6,801 nucleotides of DNA from an uncultured Collinsella sp. (GTDB lineage: Bacteria > Actinomycetota > Coriobacteriia > Coriobacteriales > Coriobacteriaceae). The stretch covers positions 1-6,801 of the forward strand of contig USAX01000102.1 in assembly GCA_900552705.1 (NCBI GenBank), read 5' to 3'. The position numbers and the translations under genes were made by a program. A model generated the notes under the pieces. It worked only from the letters and a program-made list of their open reading frames with translations, was not told the DNA's origin and made no database searches. Below are positions 1 to 5,318 of this stretch, piece after piece (the first letter of the stretch is position 1; each line of letters starts with the position of its first letter).

Positions 1-95
1 GAGATAAGCTCGCGCAGGAAGATTTCCTTATTGGTGTAGATGGAGTTGATCATGAGGTCGAGCAGTTTTTTGCTCTCGGTCTTAAATTGACGCAT
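1..95 (-). CDS. htpG: HtpG (Hsp90-family chaperone), N-terminal fragment
   Basis: Only the first 31 codons lie in the window; the gene runs off the left edge. The translation starts MRQFKTESKKLLDLM and contains NKEIFLRELI, which matches the start of bacterial Hsp90 proteins, where the first helix and the NKEIFLREL segment open the ATP-binding domain. HtpG is a cytosolic ATP-dependent dimeric chaperone. The ATG at 95-93 is preceded by an AAAGGA ribosome binding site at 102-107 with a 6-base gap, which supports this start. The frame stays open upstream to an ATG at 167-165, but that codon has no ribosome binding site and would add 24 residues unlike HtpG. The gene follows the acetyltransferase gene after about 200 bases and probably has its own promoter. 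Identification rests on 31 residues, but the motif is very characteristic. Confidence 0.93.
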   Translation of the reverse strand, partial: MRQFKTESKKLLDLMINSIYTNKEIFLRELI

Positions 96-125
96 GTGCA
101 GTCCTTTCGCGCTACCCCCGTCCGC

Positions 126-150
126 AAAAACGGCCCGGTTGCCCGAGCCG
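126..150 (-). terminator. Terminator-like hairpin in the htpG leader
   Basis: Read on the minus strand, positions 150-131 form a perfect 8-bp stem (CGGCTCGG paired with CCGGGCCG, one U-G wobble) closed by a GCAA tetraloop of the GNRA class, followed directly by five T residues at 130-126. This is the shape of a rho-independent terminator. It points toward htpG and lies only about 30 bases before its start codon, with the ribosome binding site in between. It could end transcripts from the upstream genes or act as an attenuator in the htpG leader. The structure is seen; the function is inferred. Confidence 0.55.
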
Positions 151-206
151 CATTGCAGACCTGCCATGTTCAGACTTAGATTTTATAACCCATTAGCGCG
201 CATATA

Positions 207-237
207 TACATACGGAATCGAAAAACTGTATGTCCAA
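207..237 (-). promoter_or_regulatory. Candidate htpG promoter region with inverted repeat
   Basis: On the minus strand a TTGGAC hexamer (237-232) is followed, after a long 19-base spacer, by an AT-rich TATGTATATAT tract beginning at 212. This is the best promoter-like sequence in the gap between the acetyltransferase gene and htpG. A perfect 6-bp inverted repeat, ACATAC at 208-213 and GTATGT at 228-233, lies in the same place and could be an operator. No CIRCE element (TTAGCACTC-N9-GAGTGCTAA) or HAIR element (CTTGAGT-N7-ACTCAAG) is visible. The long spacer keeps confidence low. Confidence 0.3.
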
Positions 238-297
238 ACGCTCTGATGCGCCAATTGCCAAGGAGTGTCCCCGACTGCCGGCAGGAAAGGAACGTCC

Positions 298-798
298 CTA
301 TCTGCCATCTACGCGCTTGGCCATCCAAGCATGGGGCTGGCCCTCGTCTTCGTAGTCCACCGGGGCAATCTGCGTGTAACCCGCCTTGGCATAGAGCGGC
401 AGCACGTATTCCTGCGCATGCAGCTTAATGAGCTTGGCGCCGGCATCACGCGCGCACGTATCACTGGCCTCGACAATCTTGCTCGCCAAACCGCGACGGC
501 GCATGCTCGGCAGCACGGCCACGCGCCCCATAATGTAGGTCTCCCCCGCCGCGACGCCTTCGTCCAAGTCGCACGCCGGCGACACCGGAGCCTCTGCGTC
601 AGCTGCGCGCTCGAGTTCTTCGGGAAACACGCGCGAGCAACCGGCAAGCTCACCGTCTACATAGAGCGTCACATGAATGCAGTTCGGATCCTCGTCGATA
701 GCGTCAAACTCATTCTCGTAGCCCTGCTCGTCCATAAAAACGACGCGGCGCACCAACGCCGCGTCATCAAAGCATCCCGTCTTAAGTTGGATATCCAT
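298..798 (-). CDS. GNAT-family N-acetyltransferase (YjcF/ElaA-like)
   Basis: Encodes a 166-residue cytosolic protein expected to transfer an acetyl group from acetyl-CoA to an amine; the substrate is unknown. The acetyl-CoA-binding motif A is clear: MGRVAVLP then RRRGLA (about residues 90-105), with the R-x-x-G-x-A pyrophosphate loop. It is followed by LHAQ (126-129), LPLYAKAGY (133-141) and a final GQPHAWM segment. That ending, together with LHAQ, resembles the YjcF/ElaA subgroup. An acidic, Ala-rich loop (about residues 60-86) separates the central strands. I chose the ATG at 798 over the in-frame ATG at 816 because AAAGGG at 804-809 is well placed only for the former. The gene starts 39 bases after the phosphatase gene and may be the last gene of that transcript; its product has no obvious link to polysaccharide control. 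Confidence 0.85.
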   Translation of the reverse strand: MDIQLKTGCFDDAALVRRVVFMDEQGYENEFDAIDEDPNCIHVTLYVDGELAGCSRVFPEELERAADAEAPVSPACDLDEGVAAGETYIMGRVAVLPSMRRRGLASKIVEASDTCARDAGAKLIKLHAQEYVLPLYAKAGYTQIAPVDYEDEGQPHAWMAKRVDGR

Positions 799-803
799 GG
801 CTG

Positions 804-809
804 CCCTTT
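804..809 (-). promoter_or_regulatory. Ribosome binding site fixing the acetyltransferase start
   Basis: AAAGGG on the minus strand, 5 bases before the ATG at 798-796. The alternative in-frame ATG at 816-814 lies upstream of this site and has no purine-rich sequence of its own, so the shorter 166-residue product is favoured. Confidence 0.65.
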
Positions 810-837
810 CATTCAATGCGAACGTTAGGGACAGATT

Positions 838-1488
838 TTAGCGAAAGTGAGCTCCGCGCACGCTAAACTTCGCGCGAGCCTTCGCCAGGCAGTCGTAATG
901 ACCCACGTTATGGGCATCGCTCGCGATGAAGCTGTACAGGTTCTGATCGAACAGGCGCTGTGCCGGCTTTTTCTCGCGACCAAAGCGACCGCCGGCAATA
1001 AAGTCCGCCGAAGCCTGCAGCTTGCAGCCCATATCGACCAGGCGCTCCGCCACGCTTACATCCTTTTGAACCGCACGATAGCGCTCAGGATGAGCGATGA
1101 TCACCTGGTAGCCACGGCACTGCAAATCGTAAATCGTGTTCTCGTACTCTCTAAACGCATACGCATCGGCATGCGTCGAAAGCTCGAGCAGAAACTCGTT
1201 GGTCCCATCGAAATGCAAGTGATCCGCGGCATCGATACCAAGCTCAACGAGCTTTCGATGGTTGACCTCGAAGCCCATCTGGAGCGGAAAACCGTCAGCG
1301 TTATCGCGCAGCAGCTCAAAGGCATCCCACATCTTGTCGTAATCAAAATAGGGATCACGGCAGTGAGGAGTGCAAACGATTCTGGTTACACCGGCCCGCT
1401 TGGCAGCCTCGAGCATCGCCAAGCTCTCTTCGAGATCGGCGGCGCCGTCGTCTACACCCGGCAAGATATGGCAATGAATGTCACGCAT
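838..1488 (-). CDS. CpsB/CapC/YwqE-family PHP tyrosine-protein phosphatase
   Basis: Encodes a 216-residue PHP-fold metalloenzyme of the type that dephosphorylates CpsD-like tyrosine kinases in Gram-positive capsule systems. The metal-binding residues of the family are present: DIHCHILPGVDDGA (His5, His7), CTPH (His42), GFEVN (Glu74), IIAHPERY (His133) and SDAHN (Asp191, His193). The ATG at 1488 has a TAAGG ribosome binding site at 1496-1500 with a 7-base gap. It begins 17 bases after the kinase stop, so the two are very probably co-transcribed and act as an opposing pair. One oddity is length: characterised relatives are about 240-255 residues and carry roughly 40 residues after the SDxHN motif, whereas only 23 follow here. 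All catalytic residues are intact, so it is probably active. CapC/CpsB family membership is firm; the actual substrate is inferred from the neighbour. Confidence 0.88.
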   Translation of the reverse strand: MRDIHCHILPGVDDGAADLEESLAMLEAAKRAGVTRIVCTPHCRDPYFDYDKMWDAFELLRDNADGFPLQMGFEVNHRKLVELGIDAADHLHFDGTNEFLLELSTHADAYAFREYENTIYDLQCRGYQVIIAHPERYRAVQKDVSVAERLVDMGCKLQASADFIAGGRFGREKKPAQRLFDQNLYSFIASDAHNVGHYDCLAKARAKFSVRGAHFR

Positions 1489-1505
1489 AGGTCAGCCTTA
1501 ATCAA

Positions 1506-2243
1506 CTAAACGTTTGCTCGGTTGGTGAAGATGCCCTTTTTGGAAGTGCCCTGATCGTCGGAGCCCCTCTTAACCTTCTTACCGTCCTTGGTGTAGTAAG
1601 AATAGTAGTACTCGCTGGTCTCGGTCTCACAGTAATTCATGACGGTACCGATGAGCTTGACCTTCTCGGACTTCTTAAGCTGGGCGATAGCGTTGAGCGC
1701 CTCTTCGCGCTTGGTAAAGTCCTCGCGCACCACGAACAGCGCGCCGTCGGTCAAGCTGGCAATCTCGGCAGCATCGATGAAGGTGCCGACCGGAGGAGCA
1801 TCGAAGATGACGTACTGGAACTTGGCGGATAGTGCCTTTACCAGCTTGGCAAAGCGATGGGAGACGATGATGTCGGCAGGATTGGGAATGTGCGGCTCGG
1901 CATCGAGGAAGTAGAAGTTCTTCTGACCCGTCTCGACAATTGCCTGGTCAATGGAGATCTGCTCGGAAAGGACCGCATAGAGTCCGCCGCGCGAACGAAC
2001 GCCGAGCATATCGGAAAGGGACCTGCGGCGCATATCGGCCTCGACCAGGAGCACGGACTTGCCGCTCGTGGCGATTGCCTGAGCAAGGTTAATGGAAACC
2101 GTAGACTTGCCCTCGTTGGGAATCGAGGAGGTAACGGTGATGGTGCGAATGGGGTCGTCCACGCTCGCAAAGCGGATGTTGGCCAGAAGGGTCTTGGCGG
2201 CATTCTGTACAACGAGCTTATCGGTGTTCTTTGCCTTAGCCAT
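1506..2243 (-). CDS. CpsD/CapB-family bacterial tyrosine kinase (BY-kinase)
   Basis: Encodes a 245-residue P-loop kinase that autophosphorylates a C-terminal tyrosine cluster and helps control polymer length or export. Visible motifs are a Walker A (SSIPNEGKST, 39-48), Walker A' (VLLVEADMR, 64-72), Walker B (YVIFDAPP, 144-151, Asp148) and the cluster EYYYSYY with tyrosines 212-214 and 216-217. A further 28 residues rich in Lys, Asp and Gly follow the cluster. There are no membrane segments; this family is activated by the cytoplasmic tail of a separate Wzz-type partner, encoded just upstream. The ATG lies 2 bases after that gene's stop, and its ribosome binding site (AAAGGTGG, 2253-2260) sits inside the partner's last codons, which favours coupled translation. 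The common SPGEGKS is SIPNEGKS here, and the first Asp of the usual DADLR motif is Glu. Confidence 0.92.
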   Translation of the reverse strand: MAKAKNTDKLVVQNAAKTLLANIRFASVDDPIRTITVTSSIPNEGKSTVSINLAQAIATSGKSVLLVEADMRRRSLSDMLGVRSRGGLYAVLSEQISIDQAIVETGQKNFYFLDAEPHIPNPADIIVSHRFAKLVKALSAKFQYVIFDAPPVGTFIDAAEIASLTDGALFVVREDFTKREEALNAIAQLKKSEKVKLIGTVMNYCETETSEYYYSYYTKDGKKVKRGSDDQGTSKKGIFTNRANV

Positions 2244-2245
2244 GC

Positions 2246-2902
2246 CTATTTACCACCTTTCATAGCCGGAATTCGGCCAACAACGGGAATACCCAGGAGC
2301 TCTTCTGCCTCTTCGGCACCGCGGATGCGGGTATTGAGCATGTCTGCCAAAACGACATAGGCAACTGCGATAAAGATACCGGCGAGGAACGCGACGGCAA
2401 TATACAGCGTGCGCTTGGGGCCGCTGGGGGCTTCGGGGGTCTTAGCCTCGTCGATAACGTTGATGCTCTGGGCAGCGCCGACGTTCTGAGCGACCGTACT
2501 CACCGAGCTGGCAATGGCCTTTGCGACCTCAGCCGTCTCCTTGGCATCGGTGCCGGTAACCGAAAGCGTAATGACACGCGTGGTGGTCTCGGAGGAAACA
2601 GACACCTTGTAGTCATCCAAATCGGTGAGGCCCAGTTCTTTGGCGGCGCCGCTCTTAACGCTATCGCTATCCAGCAGCGTGGCGATATCGTTGGAAAGCA
2701 TCTGGCTCGCCGAGAGATCGTTGTAGCTCATCTGACCGCTATCGTCGGTCTTGGCGAGAATGTACATGCTCGTCGTCGCGGTATAGGTGTTGTCCATCGC
2801 AACGAAGGACACGATGCCCATGGCGATCGCGCAGACCACCGGAAGGGTGATGACCAGCTTGAGGTGCTTCTTCAGCAGCTGGAACAGTTCGAGAAGGGTC
2901 AT
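2246..2902 (-). CDS. Wzz/CpsC/YveK-type polysaccharide co-polymerase and BY-kinase activator
   Basis: Encodes a 218-residue membrane protein with the CpsC/YveK layout: a short cytoplasmic start, a first membrane helix (about residues 15-36), an extracytoplasmic region of about 125 residues, a proline-containing TPEAPSGPKR segment (155-164) just before a second membrane helix (165-186), and a cytoplasmic tail with ELLGIPVVGRIP. Proteins of this family set polysaccharide chain length, and the tail activates the partner tyrosine kinase encoded next. The Ser/Thr-rich ectodomain is typical. The ATG at 2902 has AAAGG at 2911-2915, 8 bases upstream. It is the first gene of the kinase/phosphatase set and follows a 195-base gap, so a promoter is expected directly upstream. 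In many proteobacteria this protein and the kinase are fused; the split form fits a Gram-positive host. Confidence 0.9.
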   Translation of the reverse strand: MTLLELFQLLKKHLKLVITLPVVCAIAMGIVSFVAMDNTYTATTSMYILAKTDDSGQMSYNDLSASQMLSNDIATLLDSDSVKSGAAKELGLTDLDDYKVSVSSETTTRVITLSVTGTDAKETAEVAKAIASSVSTVAQNVGAAQSINVIDEAKTPEAPSGPKRTLYIAVAFLAGIFIAVAYVVLADMLNTRIRGAEEAEELLGIPVVGRIPAMKGGK

Positions 2903-2949
2903 GCAGCTTGCCTTTCATTTCCCCAGTTCGGATTGACAAAACTGTCCGT

Positions 2950-2978
2950 ATGTTATCGCATCTTTTTACCGAGACCAA
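2950..2978 (-). promoter_or_regulatory. Candidate promoter for the Wzz/kinase/phosphatase set
   Basis: On the minus strand TTGGTC (2978-2973) and TAACAT (2955-2950) are separated by 17 bases. Transcription would begin near 2942, about 40 bases before the ATG. Both hexamers are only partial matches to a housekeeping promoter, so this is a best guess, supported mainly by spacing and the need for a promoter in this gap. Confidence 0.3.
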
Positions 2979-3030
2979 ACTCTATACATAAGAAACAGGC
3001 TCTCCTGTAAAAATGTCGGAAGCAATCGTA

Positions 3031-3072
3031 AAATTGCACAACAACGCCGCACCCGAAAGTCAAATGCGGCGT
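3031..3072 (-). terminator. Probable terminator after the PhoR-like kinase gene
   Basis: A perfect 8-bp stem, ACGCCGCA paired with TGCGGCGT (3065-3072 and 3044-3051), encloses a 13-base loop and starts about 25 bases after the kinase stop. On the minus strand it is followed by an imperfect T-rich stretch (TGTTGTGCAATTTT). The stem is strong but the T tract is broken, so termination may be partial. It separates the two-component genes from the polysaccharide-control genes. Confidence 0.5.
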
Positions 3073-3097
3073 CTACATCAATATCTGTGTTGTATCG

Positions 3098-4522
3098 CTA
3101 TGCGAATGGCTCGTCCTGCTGTATGGGAAACGTCACCGTAATGGTGGTTCCCACGCCCAACTCGCTCGACAGATCAAGCGTGGCGTGATGATACAGGGCC
3201 GCATGCTTGACAATGGCAAGCCCCAGGCCGGTTCCGCCGCGTGCCTTGGACCTACTCTTGTCCACGCGATAGAACCGCTCAAATACCTTGCCCTGTTCTT
3301 CAGGCGCGATACCGATTCCCGTGTCGGCGACAGCGAGGAACGGATGGCCTTCGTCGTTGGTGCCGCACTGCAGCGTAACCGTACCGCCGGGTCGATTGTA
3401 GCGGATGGCGTTGCTTGCCAGATTGTAGATGAGCTCGTCGATCAAGCGCGACACGCCTTCGATGACCACAGGCTTGGTCTCATGACTGATCGTCACATTC
3501 GCCTGACGGGCGACCTGTTCAAGACGCTGCTCAACCGCGTAGGTGGCACGCGAGAGCTCAATAGGCTCCGTGGACCCAATGGGCACCGCCTCGCCCTCAG
3601 TTGCACGCTCGGCCTCATCCAAGTTAGACAGCGTAAGGATGTCGTTGACAAGCGCTGCCAAGCGGCCCGCCTCGCGATAGATGCGACCACCAAAGTTGCG
3701 CAGGTCGTCCTCGCCCTCGACCATGCCGTTTGCGATGAGCTCGGCATAGCCCGAAATCGCCGTAAGCGGCGTCTTGAGCTCATGAGTGATATTCGCCGTG
3801 AACTCGCGGCGCATACGGTCGTTGTCCGCTAGCACCGCCATTTGGCGCTTGAGTTCCTGGCGCTGCGACTCGATACGCTCAAGCATGGGGACCATCTCGG
3901 CATAGGCGTGCTCATAGCTACGACGCGGGTGATCCAAATCCACCTCTTGCAACGGCGCGATGATGGCACGGGACTCACGGCGCGCCATAAAAAACGAGAG
4001 TACTGCACCCGCTGCTGCGATAAGCAGCATCGGCGCCAGCATCGACAGCAAAATCGCCGCAACGCCAGGCTGGGCCTGCGCCAAGCGGACGACCTGGCCG
4101 TTATCAAGGGTGACGGCGCGATACAGCATAATCTCGTCGAGTGTAGAGCTTGCGCGCTCCGCGGAACCCGAACCACTCTCAAAGGCCTCGATGACCTCGG
4201 GGCGATCGCCATGGTTGGGCAGTGTGGAAGGCGACGCCTCGTTGTCGTAGGCAACCGATCCATCCTTGTTAATCAGCGTGATGCGCAAGTCCTCGCGATC
4301 GAGGCTACGCAAGAACGGGATGGGCTCCTGCTGCTCGTCGAGGGCGGCAGCAATGAGCTCGGTTTCCTGCGCCAGATTGGCACTCGTGGCATCCGCCAAG
4401 GTGTTTTGCACAAAGAACGCACCCAGCACCGTAAACGCCACGATAACCGCCATGGCGCAGACAAAGATCGTCACAAAAACGCGGTGCGACAGCGTATGTT
4501 TTCCCTGGGGGGCGAAGACCAC
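3098..4522 (-). CDS. PhoR-like membrane sensor histidine kinase
   Basis: Encodes a 474-residue sensor kinase. Two membrane helices (about 15-38 and 154-179) flank an extracytoplasmic domain of about 115 residues containing INKDGSVAYD and NHGDRPEV, a pattern seen in PhoR-like sensors of Gram-positives. The catalytic core is complete: H-box TANITHELKTPL (phospho-accepting His247), N-box with NLASNAIRYN (367-376), G1 ADTGIGI (Asp400), F-box FERFYR (414-419) and G2 GGTGLGL (429-435). Only about 55 residues separate the second helix from the dimerisation helix, so there is no room for the cytoplasmic PAS domain found in some PhoR proteins. The start is GTG at 4522-4520, supported by GGAGGAG at 4529-4535. 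It follows the regulator gene by 3 bases and pstB lies just before that, so phosphate sensing is likely, though the family resemblance alone does not prove the signal. Confidence 0.88.
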   Translation of the reverse strand: MVFAPQGKHTLSHRVFVTIFVCAMAVIVAFTVLGAFFVQNTLADATSANLAQETELIAAALDEQQEPIPFLRSLDREDLRITLINKDGSVAYDNEASPSTLPNHGDRPEVIEAFESGSGSAERASSTLDEIMLYRAVTLDNGQVVRLAQAQPGVAAILLSMLAPMLLIAAAGAVLSFFMARRESRAIIAPLQEVDLDHPRRSYEHAYAEMVPMLERIESQRQELKRQMAVLADNDRMRREFTANITHELKTPLTAISGYAELIANGMVEGEDDLRNFGGRIYREAGRLAALVNDILTLSNLDEAERATEGEAVPIGSTEPIELSRATYAVEQRLEQVARQANVTISHETKPVVIEGVSRLIDELIYNLASNAIRYNRPGGTVTLQCGTNDEGHPFLAVADTGIGIAPEEQGKVFERFYRVDKSRSKARGGTGLGLAIVKHAALYHHATLDLSSELGVGTTITVTFPIQQDEPFA

Positions 4523-4525
4523 GGG

Positions 4526-5254
4526 TTACTCCTCCGATGCGGTGGCCGCGGTGTCGTCGCCTTCGGCACCATCACCGGCAGAAGGCTCGGCCAGGCGATA
4601 GCCCACGCCGCGCACGGTCTCGATGGCGCTGGCATGCTCGCCCAGTTTTTGGCGAAGCGTCTGCACGTGCACGTCAACGGTGCGCGAACCGCCGTCGAAG
4701 TCCCAGCCCCACACGCTCTGCAGCAACGACTCGCGGGTAAAGACCACGCCGGGCTTGCGCATAAGGTACTCGAGCAGGTCGAACTCGCGCAGGGTGAGCT
4801 TAAGCGGCTCGCCGGCAACGGTCACCTCGCGATGGCTGGGCGAAAGCACGATGTCGCCCACGCTGAGCACATCGCTCGCCTGCTTGACCATGCCGCCGCG
4901 ACGCAGCAGTGCGCGGCAGCGGCTCGCAAGCTCCATGAGGGAAAACGGCTTAGTCAGGTAATCGTCAGCACCGCCATCGAGCGCCATCACCTTGTCGAGC
5001 TCGGTGTCCTTGGCGGTAAGCATCATGATGGGCACCGTCGCCGTCAGGCGATCGGCACGCAGGCGACGCATAATCGCCAGGCCATCGGTGTCGGGCAGCA
5101 TGATATCGAGCAGCACAGCATCGGGCACCCGTCGCGCCACGGCAGCTTTAAACTCGCCATCACACGAAAAGCCCTCGGCCTCGATTCCCTGCTTGCGCAG
5201 CGCGTAGACTGTCAAATCCCTGATGTTGTCATCGTCCTCGACGTAATAGATCAT
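4526..5254 (-). CDS. OmpR/PhoB-family response regulator
   Basis: Encodes a 242-residue DNA-binding response regulator. The receiver domain has the acidic pocket EDDD (6-9), phospho-acceptor Asp50 in LLDIMLPDTDG, Thr80 in MLTAKD and Lys102 in YLTKPF. The C-terminal winged helix (about 129-225) shows LTLREFDLLEYL, the SRTVDVHVQTLRQKL recognition helix and RGVGYRL. The last 17 residues are an acidic, Ala-rich tail. Such proteins bind direct repeats as dimers when phosphorylated. The ATG at 5254 has a strong AAAGGGG site at 5261-5267. It lies 64 bases after pstB and 3 bases before the PhoR-like kinase, its evident partner. The PhoB/PhoP role is inferred from that position; other OmpR-family roles cannot be excluded by sequence alone. 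Confidence 0.9.
   Translation of the reverse strand: MIYYVEDDDNIRDLTVYALRKQGIEAEGFSCDGEFKAAVARRVPDAVLLDIMLPDTDGLAIMRRLRADRLTATVPIMMLTAKDTELDKVMALDGGADDYLTKPFSLMELASRCRALLRRGGMVKQASDVLSVGDIVLSPSHREVTVAGEPLKLTLREFDLLEYLMRKPGVVFTRESLLQSVWGWDFDGGSRTVDVHVQTLRQKLGEHASAIETVRGVGYRLAEPSAGDGAEGDDTAATASEE
4529..4535 (-). promoter_or_regulatory. Ribosome binding site for the GTG-initiated kinase gene
   Basis: GGAGGAG, nearly a perfect anti-16S match, lies in the last codons of the regulator gene and 6 bases before the GTG at 4522-4520. It explains how a GTG start is used efficiently and suggests coupled production of regulator and kinase. Confidence 0.7.
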
Positions 5255-5266
5255 GTTGAACCCCTT

Positions 5267-5285
5267 TGCGGCCGATATGACCGCA
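5267..5285 (-). promoter_or_regulatory. Hairpin touching the response regulator ribosome binding site
   Basis: On the minus strand TGCGGTC and GGCCGCA form a 7-bp stem (one U-G wobble) with a 5-base ATATC loop. Its last base pair uses the first A of the AAAGGGG ribosome binding site. A competing pairing between CCTTT at 5297-5301 and AAAGG at 5263-5267 is also possible. No T tract follows, so it is not a terminator. A role in translation control is only a possibility. Confidence 0.25.
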
Positions 5286-5318
5286 TCTTAACCCTAAAGG
5301 CACCTGTAAAAGACAGCG

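Noticed and set aside
96..167. Upstream in-frame ATG at 167-165 as the htpG start, adding 24 residues
   Set aside because: There is no ribosome binding site before it, the added residues are unlike HtpG, and AAAGGA at 102-107 fits the ATG at 95. The open frame through the hairpin should still be kept in mind.
241..297. Terminator directly after the acetyltransferase gene, using the palindrome CTGCCGGCAG at 275-284
   Set aside because: The palindrome has no loop room as a hairpin and no T tract follows on the minus strand. The hairpin at 126-150 is a better candidate.
265..828. A 187-codon open frame on the plus strand opposite the acetyltransferase gene
   Set aside because: The minus-strand product is a clear GNAT protein with a good ribosome binding site; the antisense product resembles nothing known to me.
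847..1509. A 220-codon open frame on the plus strand opposite the phosphatase gene
   Set aside because: The minus strand carries all PHP metal motifs, and the antisense translation has no family features, so it is a codon-bias shadow.
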